Part shown: in pieces, positions 18,189 through 26,757 of the stretch | Position numbering within the stretch: the first letter of the stretch is position 1 | Layout: every line of letters begins with the position of its first letter | Assembly (NCBI GenBank): GCA_002937995.1 | Contig: PTLG01000009.1 | Coordinates: 1 to 33,914, forward strand | Reading direction: 5' to 3' | Source: Alphaproteobacteria bacterium MarineAlpha3_Bin7 | GTDB taxonomy: Bacteria; Pseudomonadota; Alphaproteobacteria; Rhodospirillales; UBA2165 | Length of the DNA stretch: 33,914 nt | Made by a program: the position numbers and the translations under genes | Notes under the pieces: generated by a model | Told to the model about the DNA's origin: nothing | Databases searched by the model: none | The model's input: only the letters and a program-made list of their open reading frames with translations

Positions 18189-20075
18189 ATGAACAAAGCT
18201 AGCACTATAATTATTTGGGTTTTAAGTACGGGTATCGCCCTAGTTGCAATTTATACTGCTGCCTTTGGAATCATTGATGAAATATACCAGCGTAGTCTTA
18301 CTGTCGCAGTATCCCTCATTGTTGCAATTTTTGGATCCTCTCTAGCTAGAGTGTATCAAACAGAAAATAATAAAATAAAAATGGGCCAATGGGCTATTGA
18401 TTTTGTTTTGATTTTCTTGGTCGTCTTATCAATCTTTTGGTTTTCTTCCGTTTATGACGAGCTTGAGAGCGGGTTATATAGTTTTTTGCCCGATGACCTG
18501 GTAGTTGGCTGCGGAGGACTACTAGTCGTTATTGAGATGACCCGGCGTTGTTTTGGCTGGCCGTTAGCAACGTTCGCAATTCTTACCATTGCCTATGCAT
18601 TACTAGGAGCTGAACTCCCATGGATCTTTGCGCATGGCGGCTACGATCTTGAAGAAGTGATGCGAACTGTTTGGTATAGTTTTGATGGTGTATTTGGCTT
18701 TATTGTAATTATCGTAATCTCGCTCATATTTATATTTATTGTTTTTGGCGCAATGCTCGAAGCAACTGGGGCCGGCAGTACTCTGTTAAAAATATCCATT
18801 AGCCTAACTGGTGCCTTGAGGGGAGGCCCAGCCCATGCAGCCATAGCAGCCAGCGGTTTTTTTGGCACGATTTCTGGAGCCGTAACGGCAAATGTTGTTG
18901 GAACTGGTGTATTTACAATACCCATGATTAAAGCAAGAGGATTTAAAAACTCTTTTGCTGGTGGTGTTGAGGCGGCTGCTTCTTCGGGCGGCCAATTTAT
19001 GCCCCCGGTAATGGGAGCTGTTGCATTTGTAATGGCTGACTTTACTGGCATTCCTTATGTAATAATTATTTTAGCGGCCTTAATGCCAGCATTGTTTTAT
19101 TACGGTGGCTTATTTATTGCCGTTTGGGTGGAAGCAGGCCGTTTAGGAATTAAATCGATACCAAAAAGCGAGCGTGAAATTTTAACAAGGGAAGATTGGA
19201 TCAAATCCCTCATGTTTTTTGTCCCGGTAATAGTTATTATTGCTGTTTTGGTTAGCGGTCGTTCTCCGGCTGCCGCAGGTTTATGGGCAACGGTTGCAGG
19301 CGTTATTATGGGTTTCATTAATCCGGAAGTTCGAAAGAAACCACAGATATTTATTAATGCGTTATCTAAAGGCGGGGAGCAATGCGCTCGCATCATGGTA
19401 GCCGTTGCGGCCATTGGAATAATTGTTGGTATCATGAATTTAACCGGACTAGGTATTCGTTTCTCAAACATGGTTCTCGCTTTTGCCGGCACCAATTTAT
19501 TCTTTGCTCTAGTTCTAATGGCACTAGCGAGCTTGGTTCTGGGTATGGGCCTACCCACAATTCCTGCCTATGTGATTATTGTTATTATTATGGGGGGGGC
19601 TATCGAGAAACTAGGGGTGCCTAAAATGCTGGTTCACCTTTTTGTGGTTTACTTTGGTGTGTTATCTGCAATTACGCCACCGGTGGCTATTGCTGCATAT
19701 GCGGCAGCTCCAATTGCAAAAGCAAATCCTATGAATACGGCTATTCAAGCTCTAAAACTCTCTTCAGTCGGATTTATGATTCCCTTTGTTTTGATCTATA
19801 ATCCGTCTCTATCACTAGTTTATGAATTTGAAATTTTTGCATTTCTATCCGTGATCTTCCGCCTGGCTCTGGCAATTTGGCTAGTAACTACCGCCATGGG
19901 TGGTGTTGATCGCGCACCTCTTCCAGCTTACTCAAGAGTTTTACGTATTGCGCTAGGTATTACGGTACTACTCACTTATGTAGAAGCACAGATAGGAGGT
20001 ATTATTGCTGCGTTAATTCTGCTTTATGTGGACTCTAAACGGAAAAAATTAATACCCAGTAATACATCACCTTAA
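18189..20075 (+). CDS. TRAP transporter permease, fused 4TM/12TM (DctQM-type, TAXI system)
   Basis: A 628-residue integral membrane protein combining the small (about 4-helix, residues 1-150) and large (about 12-helix, residues 160-590) TRAP permease subunits. The large domain shows AAAASGG-like and GQFMPPVMGAVAFV segments and GMGLPTIPAYV followed by AITPPVAIAAYAAA, typical of fused TAXI-type permeases. It would import an organic acid with Na+ or H+ using the binding protein encoded 67 bases downstream. Its position behind a ring-cleavage dioxygenase implies that the cargo is the aromatic or related acid degraded by this operon; that is inference. The short GGGA ribosome site at about 18175 is weak. 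Confidence 0.95.
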   Translation: MNKASTIIIWVLSTGIALVAIYTAAFGIIDEIYQRSLTVAVSLIVAIFGSSLARVYQTENNKIKMGQWAIDFVLIFLVVLSIFWFSSVYDELESGLYSFLPDDLVVGCGGLLVVIEMTRRCFGWPLATFAILTIAYALLGAELPWIFAHGGYDLEEVMRTVWYSFDGVFGFIVIIVISLIFIFIVFGAMLEATGAGSTLLKISISLTGALRGGPAHAAIAASGFFGTISGAVTANVVGTGVFTIPMIKARGFKNSFAGGVEAAASSGGQFMPPVMGAVAFVMADFTGIPYVIIILAALMPALFYYGGLFIAVWVEAGRLGIKSIPKSEREILTREDWIKSLMFFVPVIVIIAVLVSGRSPAAAGLWATVAGVIMGFINPEVRKKPQIFINALSKGGEQCARIMVAVAAIGIIVGIMNLTGLGIRFSNMVLAFAGTNLFFALVLMALASLVLGMGLPTIPAYVIIVIIMGGAIEKLGVPKMLVHLFVVYFGVLSAITPPVAIAAYAAAPIAKANPMNTAIQALKLSSVGFMIPFVLIYNPSLSLVYEFEIFAFLSVIFRLALAIWLVTTAMGGVDRAPLPAYSRVLRIALGITVLLTYVEAQIGGIIAALILLYVDSKRKKLIPSNTSP

Positions 20076-20142
20076 TTTGATTTGTTTTCAAATTATGTCT
20101 ATTATCCACCCAATCGAAGATTGAACCAACAAGGAGGTCAAT

Positions 20143-21156
20143 GTGTTACTATTTGGAATGAAATCAAGAATTATTGCAGGAGCTGCTGCGGCCGTTATAT
20201 GCATCAGTAGCGCTAATGCAAAAGACTATAAAATGTCTACAATTAGTCTGCCGACACCTTTCGCTTTGAATACGACATTTGCTAAAATTGTGCAGAAATA
20301 TAATAAGGACATTAAAATTCAAATTAATGCTACTGGAGCTGCACCACGCCATGCTTTAGACGCTGCTAATGGAAAAACGGACCTATTTTTTGGTGCCCCT
20401 TCACTAATGTTTTTAATGTCTAAAGGTAAGGCAATGTTCAAGAAGGTAAAAAATGCTCCGGAGCTTGCTAACAATTTAAGGCCAATTTTCCATTATAGGA
20501 TTGGGGTGTACAGTTTCGGCGTCTATGATGACTCAGGAATGAAGAAATTAGCAGATATCAAGGGAAAACGGGTGTTTATCGGACCACCTACTGGTGTGCA
20601 AAAAGTTGTTTCAGCCGGTTTTATTAAGGCTGTTTCTGGTTTGGAAATGAATAAGGATTACACTGCTGTTAAGCTAGGCTTCAGCCCAGCAATGCAGGCA
20701 TTTCAGGACAGACAAATTGATATGATGACAGGTGCATCCAATCATCCCGACTCATTTTTCTCGCAAATAGCACTCACCAACAAAATCAGATTCCTTGGAG
20801 CTGGTGATGTAGATCTAAATGCACCAAAAATGAAAAAACTTTTTAAAATTCCTGGCCGTACACCTGGTGCAATTAAACCTGATGTTTATGGGAAAAACCA
20901 AACCAATACGAAGCCTATTAAAACAATTGCCGCGTATACCGGTCTTTACTGCCGTACAGGTCTATCTGAGGAAGTCGTCTATAGAATGACTAAAACTTTC
21001 TGGGAGCACATTGATGAAATGTGGTCTACGACAGCATGGGCCAAGGGTGCAATCAATAAAGAAAATATATTTAGGGAAGCAAATTGGAAATTTCATCCTG
21101 GAGCTCTTAAATATTACAGAGAAATCGGGCTCAAAATTCCAGCAGTAGCAAAATAA
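20143..21156 (+). CDS. TAXI-family TRAP transporter solute-binding protein
   Basis: Periplasmic binding protein of 337 residues that delivers the substrate to the fused TRAP permease encoded just upstream. A signal peptide is clear: a basic start (MKSR), a hydrophobic core of alanines and isoleucines, and a likely cleavage after SSANA at residue 26. The mature part has TAXI features such as NATGAAPRHALDAANGKTDLFFG near residues 66-88 and a PPTGVQKV segment. I keep GTG 20143 because AAGGAGGT lies five bases upstream; ATG 20158 would be too far from it but would also preserve the signal peptide. The substrate is not predictable from sequence. Confidence 0.93.
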   Translation: MLLFGMKSRIIAGAAAAVICISSANAKDYKMSTISLPTPFALNTTFAKIVQKYNKDIKIQINATGAAPRHALDAANGKTDLFFGAPSLMFLMSKGKAMFKKVKNAPELANNLRPIFHYRIGVYSFGVYDDSGMKKLADIKGKRVFIGPPTGVQKVVSAGFIKAVSGLEMNKDYTAVKLGFSPAMQAFQDRQIDMMTGASNHPDSFFSQIALTNKIRFLGAGDVDLNAPKMKKLFKIPGRTPGAIKPDVYGKNQTNTKPIKTIAAYTGLYCRTGLSEEVVYRMTKTFWEHIDEMWSTTAWAKGAINKENIFREANWKFHPGALKYYREIGLKIPAVAK

Positions 21157-21192
21157 ATAGGCCCATTAAAGGAATATAATTTTTAATGACTT

Positions 21193-21243
21193 AATATATC
21201 TATGTGATGAAGAATTAACTTTTTTCGATCACATAGATATATT
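21193..21243. terminator. Perfect 16-bp inverted repeat between convergent genes
   Basis: Arms AATATATCTATGTGAT (21193-21208) and ATCACATAGATATATT (21228-21243) are exact reverse complements with a 19-base loop. The right arm lies inside the last codons of the minus-strand aldo/keto reductase gene, whose stop is at 21215-21217, and the structure sits 36 bases after the TAXI gene stop. A bidirectional terminator or mRNA 3'-end stabiliser is likely. The stem is AT-rich and neither side has a clean T-run, so classical Rho-independent termination is uncertain. Confidence 0.55.
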
Positions 21244-22414
21244 CATTTCCACTAACCTTACTATCCAAAAGTCTATTGCCAGAATTATCACAGTATTCGA
21301 TAAAGTCAGTAGCTGAACTCGGATCTGTAGAAACTACCCTGAGCACTTGCTGATTTTCCATCCCTCTCAACTCTTTTTTAGCCTTCAGCACTGGCAAAGG
21401 GCACTTCAATCCTGAAGTATCCAACTCTACGTCAACTTCTCGATGGTCTACTTTTGGACCAGACCCACCTGGGTACTCAAGGCCTACTCCTTCTAGATGG
21501 CTGAATAATTCCCTTAACTTGCGTTGATCTGTTTCCGGCAATGGATCTGAATTAATAGATTTTACATTGGACCTTAAATGATCCTCAGAGCCGGTACCGA
21601 ATAATATAACATCACTACCTGAGTGATGCCTAACAAACCTATAACAAGCATCAATAATGCTTGATGCTCCATTTTCGCTGATCAGAAACGATAGCGGGTC
21701 ATCATTATTAGACAGACTATCCGGCAATTTTCCCTGTTCGACCAATGTGTCAATTGCTGCTTTATAATAATCTACATTTGTGAAAATACGCCTGACCGCA
21801 AACATAATAAGCGTACCGACTTTTTTTTCCTGAGATTGCGGAAATACTAATTGTTCCGCATTCTGGTTCAGCATGTGGTATGCAACCATCACTACATCGA
21901 ATAAATTTTCCTCAATAGCCTTGATAAGCGTCTCATGCCTGTGATCACCAGGAGCATTCTCGGTAACACCAAGATACTTAAACTTACCCTTGTCTCTTTC
22001 CTCTAAAAGCTTGGGAACAATATTATCTAAAACATGTCCATACCACTTAGGGTAAAGCCCATGCAGATGAAAAACATCAACATATTCTACACCCAGAGTT
22101 TTTAAAGAATTTTCCAAGCCATTTATGATTTCCTCTGGGGTGACTACTACGCCTGCCCATGCCGGGTGAAACTTAGTGGATAATACTACATCGTCCCTAT
22201 TAATGTCAGCTATCGCCTTTCCCACTGCAGGTTCCGTCCCATAACTACTAGCTGTGTCTATAAAATTTACACCTAAATCTATGGCCTTTCTTATTAAATC
22301 AACAGCAGCATCCTCTGTGCCACCGTTGGACAAACCCAGTTTAGATCCTCCCCCGCAACCGAGTCCAGCTACGCTTACCTTTAGCCCTGTTCTTCCTAAA
22401 ATTGTATATTCCAT
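21215..22414 (-). CDS. Aldo/keto reductase with C-terminal TusA-like sulfur-carrier domain
   Basis: The N-terminal part (residues 1 to about 315 from ATG 22414) is an aldo/keto reductase: LGRTGLKVS, then Asp53 and Tyr58 in NFIDTASSYG, Lys81 in STKFHP and His116/His118 in VFHLHGL, giving the catalytic tetrad of NADPH-dependent reductases. Residues about 325-398 form a TusA/SirA-like domain with DTSGLKCPLPVLKAKKEL, including the CPxP motif (Cys338) that carries persulfide sulfur in TusA. No frameshift or stop separates them, so this is a true fusion; I know of no well-studied example. Longer upstream frames (to 22495, TTG) lack a good ribosome site and add no family sequence; the AKR fold starts at MEYTILG. 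It is divergent from an FAH-family gene. Confidence 0.88.
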   Translation of the reverse strand: MEYTILGRTGLKVSVAGLGCGGGSKLGLSNGGTEDAAVDLIRKAIDLGVNFIDTASSYGTEPAVGKAIADINRDDVVLSTKFHPAWAGVVVTPEEIINGLENSLKTLGVEYVDVFHLHGLYPKWYGHVLDNIVPKLLEERDKGKFKYLGVTENAPGDHRHETLIKAIEENLFDVVMVAYHMLNQNAEQLVFPQSQEKKVGTLIMFAVRRIFTNVDYYKAAIDTLVEQGKLPDSLSNNDDPLSFLISENGASSIIDACYRFVRHHSGSDVILFGTGSEDHLRSNVKSINSDPLPETDQRKLRELFSHLEGVGLEYPGGSGPKVDHREVDVELDTSGLKCPLPVLKAKKELRGMENQQVLRVVSTDPSSATDFIEYCDNSGNRLLDSKVSGNEYIYVIEKS

Positions 22415-22550
22415 AAAATGACCATCAATTAGTGTAACTTTTAAGTCTTGTTTATAACCGGCCATAGAAATACAGTTTATATGTCTTGGGCACAAGGCTG
22501 GTTAAAGTCAATACACTCAATAGAGCATTGATTAATGCAGGGGGAAGTAA

Positions 22551-23546
22551 ATGAAACTGGTAACATTTGAAGAGAGCGACTCCGCAACTTTAGTACCTGG
22601 CGTACTGACTGAAAACGAAAGTGGTGTAATTAATTTACCCAAGGCTTATGAAATACTGGAAGGGCCCAGTAAGAGTAACCACTTCTCTTCACTATTAGAT
22701 ATAATTGAAGGTGGCGATAGCGCCCTTGATAAAATAAGAGATATACTGAGACAAGAACCGAACGAGGCTATAATAGATATTAAGGAAATAACTCTCAAAA
22801 CACCTATACCTAATCCCCCACAAATTAGAGATTGTTTATGTTTTGAAGAGCACCTAATACAGGCTTTCAATATTTTACGAAAAGTGAAGGCCCAAGAAGA
22901 ACCAGATCCGGAATTAGCATTAAAAGAATTTGAGAAAAAAGGGCTATTTCGTATCCCAGAAGTTTGGTATGAGCGGCCACTGTATTATAAGGCAAACCGG
23001 TTTTCCGTAATAGGAACAGATGAAAATATAATATGGCCTTCCTACGCTAATCTTCTGGATTATGAAATGGAATTTGGTTTTTTTGTAGGACGCCGGGGAA
23101 CTAACGTTGAAAGAAAAGATGCTAAAAACTATATTTTCGGTTTTTCCATCTTTAATGATGTGAGCGCCAGAGATACCCAAACAATAGAAATGCCTGGAGG
23201 TCTAGGGCCCTCTAAAAGTAAGGACTTTGATACAGGAAATGTTATTGGACCTTGTATTGTTACTGCAGATGAAATCGATCCGTACAATCTAGATATGATT
23301 GTACGAATTAATGGCAAAGAAGTGTCTCGTGGCTCATCCAGCACCATTCATTGGGAATTTGAACAATTAATTGAGCATATCACTCAATCTGAAACTATTG
23401 TACCTGGTGAATTCATTGCATCGGGTACTGTAGGTGGCGGAAGTGGATTAGAGCTGGAACAATATCTAAAACCCGATGATCTAATTGAATTAGAAGTTGA
23501 AGGTATTGGTATTTTAAAGAATAGAATAATTAAGAATACACCGTAA
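22551..23546 (+). CDS. Fumarylacetoacetate hydrolase (FAH) family protein
   Basis: A 331-residue FAH-fold enzyme with an extra N-terminal domain (about 1-85). The metal site is intact: Glu172 and Glu174 in DYEMEFGFFVG and Asp203 in FNDVSARDTQ. The SSSTIHW and VPGEFIASGTVGGG segments are typical of the C-terminal part. Such enzymes hydrolyse C-C bonds of diketo acids, decarboxylate oxaloacetate-like compounds or hydrate ring-cleavage products. A strong GGGGA ribosome site precedes the ATG. A cupin gene follows after 22 bases, so the two form an operon. It could process a product of the extradiol dioxygenase upstream, but that link is inferred from distance only. Confidence 0.9.
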   Translation: MKLVTFEESDSATLVPGVLTENESGVINLPKAYEILEGPSKSNHFSSLLDIIEGGDSALDKIRDILRQEPNEAIIDIKEITLKTPIPNPPQIRDCLCFEEHLIQAFNILRKVKAQEEPDPELALKEFEKKGLFRIPEVWYERPLYYKANRFSVIGTDENIIWPSYANLLDYEMEFGFFVGRRGTNVERKDAKNYIFGFSIFNDVSARDTQTIEMPGGLGPSKSKDFDTGNVIGPCIVTADEIDPYNLDMIVRINGKEVSRGSSSTIHWEFEQLIEHITQSETIVPGEFIASGTVGGGSGLELEQYLKPDDLIELEVEGIGILKNRIIKNTP

Positions 23547-23568
23547 GATTTATTATAGGGAGGCAATA

Positions 23569-24099
23569 ATGGTAAAGCAGATTAGGCGCGTAGTAACCGC
23601 ACAGAACTCAGATGGAAAGTCCGAATTTATAATTGACGAAATGGCCACCTCTGTAAAAGAAATGGAATCGATGCCAGGACTAGCACTAACGGATATCTGG
23701 GTTACTAACGGGTCGCCTGCAAACAACGAGGGTTCTGATGATACAGCGGATAGGCCGATCGTCCTAGAGCCCCCCAAAAATGGAACAATATTTAGGGTAG
23801 TAGAATTCCCTCCTGACTCCGCCTGGAGAGACTCGGCTGATGCCCAAGAAGCTTTTGACTCCATAGGTGCTGGTCACGCTAGTGATAAAAAGTCTTCAGA
23901 TCCAATGATGCATAAAACCTCTACAGTAGATTACTTGATTGTCCTACAGGGAGAAATTTGGGCAATTCTTGATGATAGCGAAGTGTGTCTAAAGGCGGGT
24001 GATGTTATGGTTCAAAGGGGTACAACCCACTCTTGGAGTGTTAGAACCGACGAACCATGTTTACTAGTCGCTATTTTGGTTGATGCTGAACCAATTTAA
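23569..24099 (+). CDS. Single-domain cupin protein
   Basis: A 176-residue protein with one cupin barrel in residues about 72-172. The metal-type positions are His115 in MMHKTST, Asp121 in VDYLIVLQGE and His154 in RGTTHSW; the usual Glu is replaced by Asp121, so metal binding is plausible but not certain. The N-terminal 70 residues form an unrecognised extension. Its strong GGGAGG ribosome site and 22-base gap from the FAH-family gene show that they are cotranscribed. Such DUF-like cupins are often found in catabolic operons, where they may act on a small acid or as a regulator-like sensor; no specific function can be assigned. Confidence 0.85.
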   Translation: MVKQIRRVVTAQNSDGKSEFIIDEMATSVKEMESMPGLALTDIWVTNGSPANNEGSDDTADRPIVLEPPKNGTIFRVVEFPPDSAWRDSADAQEAFDSIGAGHASDKKSSDPMMHKTSTVDYLIVLQGEIWAILDDSEVCLKAGDVMVQRGTTHSWSVRTDEPCLLVAILVDAEPI

Positions 24100-24189
24100 T
24101 TTTTTTTAAAAGACTCAGACTTTGTTAACGACTCCAGGTGTAGCCTTAAAGTACCCAAATTAAAACAGGCTAATACCCAGGAGCCTAAA

Positions 24190-24363
24190 ATGAAAATTGA
24201 CTATTGGTGGAACCCATCCGTTGGTGCGTGGGTGGTTGTGGAGTGTGCATCAAACCAAATATTGTCTGTACATTGGCATAAGTACGACGCAATAAATTTC
24301 ATAAATAACATTGAAGTGAAGAAAGAGCCGTCTACCTATCCCCCCAGTAGGTGGCGTAGCTAA
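24190..24363 (+). CDS. Small hypothetical protein, 57 residues
   Basis: ATG at 24190 is preceded by CCAGGAG at good distance, and the frame runs 57 codons to TAA 24361-24363. The peptide (starting MKIDYWWNPSVGAWVV) is rich in Trp and Tyr, basic near the C-terminus, and has no signal peptide or membrane segment. A strong hairpin follows 12 bases after its stop, which supports a real transcription unit ending here. I do not recognise a family. It lies 90 bases after the cupin gene and may be the last cistron of that operon. Confidence 0.6.
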   Translation: MKIDYWWNPSVGAWVVVECASNQILSVHWHKYDAINFINNIEVKKEPSTYPPSRWRS

Positions 24364-24375
24364 TCACTTCAAGTA

Positions 24376-24425
24376 GCGGCTAACTTTGTAATCCCCCATA
24401 GACCCTCCTAAGCAAAGTTAGCCGC
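24376..24425. terminator. Hairpin terminator between convergent genes
   Basis: Arms GCGGCTAACTTTG (24376-24388) and CAAAGTTAGCCGC (24413-24425) are perfect 13-base complements around a 24-base loop. On the plus strand the right arm is followed by a T-rich stretch (CTCCTCTTTAATTCTTT), which suits termination of the small-protein operon. It lies 15 bases past the end of the minus-strand dehydrogenase gene and may also act for that gene. Confidence 0.65.
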
Positions 24426-24440
24426 CTCCTCTTTAATTCT

Positions 24441-25727
24441 TTAACCCTCGTTTATTCCAGCATATCTACGAAGTCTAATGTCTGCCTGTTCCTTATGACC
24501 CGCAAATCCCTCTAATGCGCAAAGGCGGGAACAATATTTCCCAATTTCTACCGATGCCTCTTCTGTTATCCTCTGGTAAGTGTGGGTTTTAATAAACTTT
24601 CCTACCCATAAGCCACCAGTATACCGGCCAGCAGTCCTGGTAGGTAAAGTATGGTTGGTTCCTATAACTTTATCGCCATACGAAACATTGGTTTCAGGAC
24701 CCAAAAACAAGGCACCATAATTTGTCATATTATCTAAAAAGTAAGAGGGATCTTTTGTCATTACCTGTACGTGTTCAGAAGCAATTTCTTCCGCAACTGA
24801 AAGCATCTCCTCATAATTATCACACACAATAACCTGTCCATATCGCTCCCATGCCTCACTCGCAACAGATGCGGTAGCTAGCGTCTCCAACTGACGATCC
24901 ACCTCCTTAATTGTTTCCTCTCCAAGTTTTTTAGAATTAGTTACAAGTATAGCCGGACTTGTCGGGCCATGCTCCGCCTGACCCAAAAGATCTGCCGCGC
25001 ACAATTCACCGTCTACAGTATCGTCAGCAATCAAGAGTGTCTCAGTTGGACCTGCTAGCAAATCGATACCTACCTTGCCAAACAACTGTCTCTTGGCCTC
25101 GGCAACATATGCATTACCAGGACCCACAAGCATATCAACTGATGCAATTTGCTCAGTTCCCAATGCCATTGCTCCCATTGCCTGCACACCACCGATACAA
25201 TATATTTCGTCAGCCCCTGCTAGATCTTGGGCAACAATGATTGCTGCCGCTGGCTCTCCCTCATAAGGGGGGGCACAAGCTATTATTCTTTTAACCCCAG
25301 CCACTTTAGCAGTCACCACACTCATGTGGGCAGAAGCTACCATAGGATACTTTCCACCTGGAACATAACATCCCACTGAATTAACGGGGATATTTTTATG
25401 TCCAAGAATAACACCGGGAAAGGTCTCTTCTTCGACATCTTGGAGTGCCGCCTTTTGAATTTCAGCAAATTTACGAATTTGTGCCTGGGCAAACTTAATA
25501 TCCTCAATATTCTGTTCAGTAACTCTTGAATAACACTCGTCTATTTCCTCACTAGACAGTCTAAATTTAGCTGGCTTCCAACTATCAAACTTTTGGGAGT
25601 ATTCAAGGAGCGCTTCATCTCCCCTCGACTTAATGTCACTTAGAATATCTTCGACAGTAGTCTTGACCTGTGCGTCTGCTTCCTCTCTTTCCACTTCAGT
25701 GATACCTTCTTTTAACCAACTTGCCAT
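24441..25727 (-). CDS. HisD-family dehydrogenase, possibly sulfopropanediol 3-dehydrogenase-like (HpsN)
   Basis: A 428-residue member of the histidinol dehydrogenase family, NAD- and Zn-dependent four-electron oxidoreductases. Zn ligands Gln250 and His253 (GQAEHGP), Asp352 ([10 protein letters not shown]) and His411 are present, as are the catalytic Glu318-His319 (SEHVQVMT). The start is ATG 25727 with GGAGAG seven bases upstream; the TTG at 25742 overlaps that site. No other histidine-biosynthesis gene is nearby, and family members in catabolic settings include HpsN, which oxidises 2,3-dihydroxypropane-1-sulfonate to sulfolactate. The divergent SDR (25959) could be the partner alcohol dehydrogenase. 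The sulfonate role is a hypothesis; another polyol or amino alcohol is equally possible. Confidence 0.85.
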   Translation of the reverse strand: MASWLKEGITEVEREEADAQVKTTVEDILSDIKSRGDEALLEYSQKFDSWKPAKFRLSSEEIDECYSRVTEQNIEDIKFAQAQIRKFAEIQKAALQDVEEETFPGVILGHKNIPVNSVGCYVPGGKYPMVASAHMSVVTAKVAGVKRIIACAPPYEGEPAAAIIVAQDLAGADEIYCIGGVQAMGAMALGTEQIASVDMLVGPGNAYVAEAKRQLFGKVGIDLLAGPTETLLIADDTVDGELCAADLLGQAEHGPTSPAILVTNSKKLGEETIKEVDRQLETLATASVASEAWERYGQVIVCDNYEEMLSVAEEIASEHVQVMTKDPSYFLDNMTNYGALFLGPETNVSYGDKVIGTNHTLPTRTAGRYTGGLWVGKFIKTHTYQRITEEASVEIGKYCSRLCALEGFAGHKEQADIRLRRYAGINEG

Positions 25728-25828
25728 AACTAATCTCTCCAAAATTTATTTAATCATCATAAAATATAAGGTAATCCTTAAACTCCACATTTCCATGATG
25801 GTAATTACAAAAATATAATTATTTTCCC

Positions 25829-25853
25829 ATTTTTCTTCTATCAGAAGAAAAAT
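25829..25853. promoter_or_regulatory. Perfect 11-bp inverted repeat in divergent promoter region
   Basis: ATTTTTCTTCT (25829-25839) and AGAAGAAAAAT (25843-25853) are exact complements with a three-base centre ATC. It sits in the 231-base region between the HisD-like gene (start 25727, minus) and the SDR gene (start 25959, plus), about 105 bases from each start. Placement and symmetry suggest a regulator-binding site; a hairpin acting on a transcript is the alternative. A TATAAT at 25930-25935 could be the -10 box of the SDR promoter, without a convincing -35. Confidence 0.5.
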
Positions 25854-25958
25854 ACTTTATTGCCTTTTACTATCACCCTAAGATTGGGACAAATAATCAT
25901 AATTAAAACGAGCTCTTTTGACTAACTTGTATAATAGTTTAATTGGGGGGAACCAGCA

Positions 25959-26723
25959 ATGACCAGTGAAGCAGACATAAATAAAATACATGAAATTCCA
26001 AATTTTTCTGGAAAACTAGCGGTAGTTACGGGAGCCGGCAAAGGACTGGGGCGAGCATCTGCTTTATCTCTAGCTGAGGCTGGGGCAAATGTAATAGCGA
26101 TTTCTCGAACCGAGGAAGATTTGAAAAGCCTTCAGTCAATATACCCTGACAATATAGAATATTGGGTGGAGGATGTACTAGGCGACGAGCTCTACCAGAG
26201 AATTGAGACTCTCAAATCATTGGATATTTTTGTAGGCTGTGCAGGTGCCAACAAACCTCTACCTATAACTGATCTAGATTTAGATGATATCAGATGGCTG
26301 ATTGATCTTAATGTCACAGCTATTTTTAGAGGTGCCCAGAGCGCTTCTAAGACAATGCTAAAAAATAACTCTGGTGTTATCATAATAATGTCCTCGCAAA
26401 TGGGGCATGTTGGGGCGCCTAATCGAACATTATATTGCACTACGAAACATGCGGTTGAAGGACTCACAAAAGCGCTTGCTGTTGAATTGGCTCCAAAGGG
26501 TATTAGGGTAAACTCTGTCGCTCCTACGTTTGTAGACACCCCTATGCAAAGGGAGTCCCTAAAAAATCCTGAATTTAACAAGACAGTGATGACTAATATT
26601 GCGATGGGTAGACTGGGAACCATAGAAGATGTAGCCTCTGCAGTAATGTTTTTGTGTTCAAATAATGCTTCAATAATTACGGGTCACAGCCTTAAAGTAG
26701 ATGGTGGTTGGACTGCATGGTAA
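25959..26723 (+). CDS. SDR family oxidoreductase
   Basis: A classical short-chain dehydrogenase/reductase of 254 residues. The cofactor motif TGAGKGLG (24-31) and catalytic Asn118, Ser145/146, Tyr159 and Lys163 (YCTTK) are in place, so it should be active. The acidic/basic residue after the second strand (AISRTEED) suggests an NADP preference. Substrate is undetermined; relatives act on gluconate, glycerol-like polyols and 3-oxoacyl groups. Ribosome site GGGGGGAA precedes the ATG. The GhrA-like gene starts 34 bases downstream and is probably cotranscribed, and the HisD-like gene is divergent, giving three dehydrogenases around one regulatory region. Confidence 0.92.
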   Translation: MTSEADINKIHEIPNFSGKLAVVTGAGKGLGRASALSLAEAGANVIAISRTEEDLKSLQSIYPDNIEYWVEDVLGDELYQRIETLKSLDIFVGCAGANKPLPITDLDLDDIRWLIDLNVTAIFRGAQSASKTMLKNNSGVIIIMSSQMGHVGAPNRTLYCTTKHAVEGLTKALAVELAPKGIRVNSVAPTFVDTPMQRESLKNPEFNKTVMTNIAMGRLGTIEDVASAVMFLCSNNASIITGHSLKVDGGWTAW

Positions 26724-26757
26724 GTTTCATGATTAATCTCAAAAAGGCTAGATCCTA

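Noticed and set aside
18641-19558. Two long open frames opposite the TRAP permease (minus strand)
   Set aside because: They mirror the hydrophobic permease codons, have no ribosome sites and lie wholly inside a strongly supported gene.
24441-25727. Biosynthetic histidinol dehydrogenase
   Set aside because: No his genes nearby, and the surroundings are catabolic dehydrogenases; kept only as a family assignment.
26192-26623. 143-codon open frame opposite the SDR gene
   Set aside because: Fully antisense to a gene with complete SDR motifs; no family features and no ribosome site.
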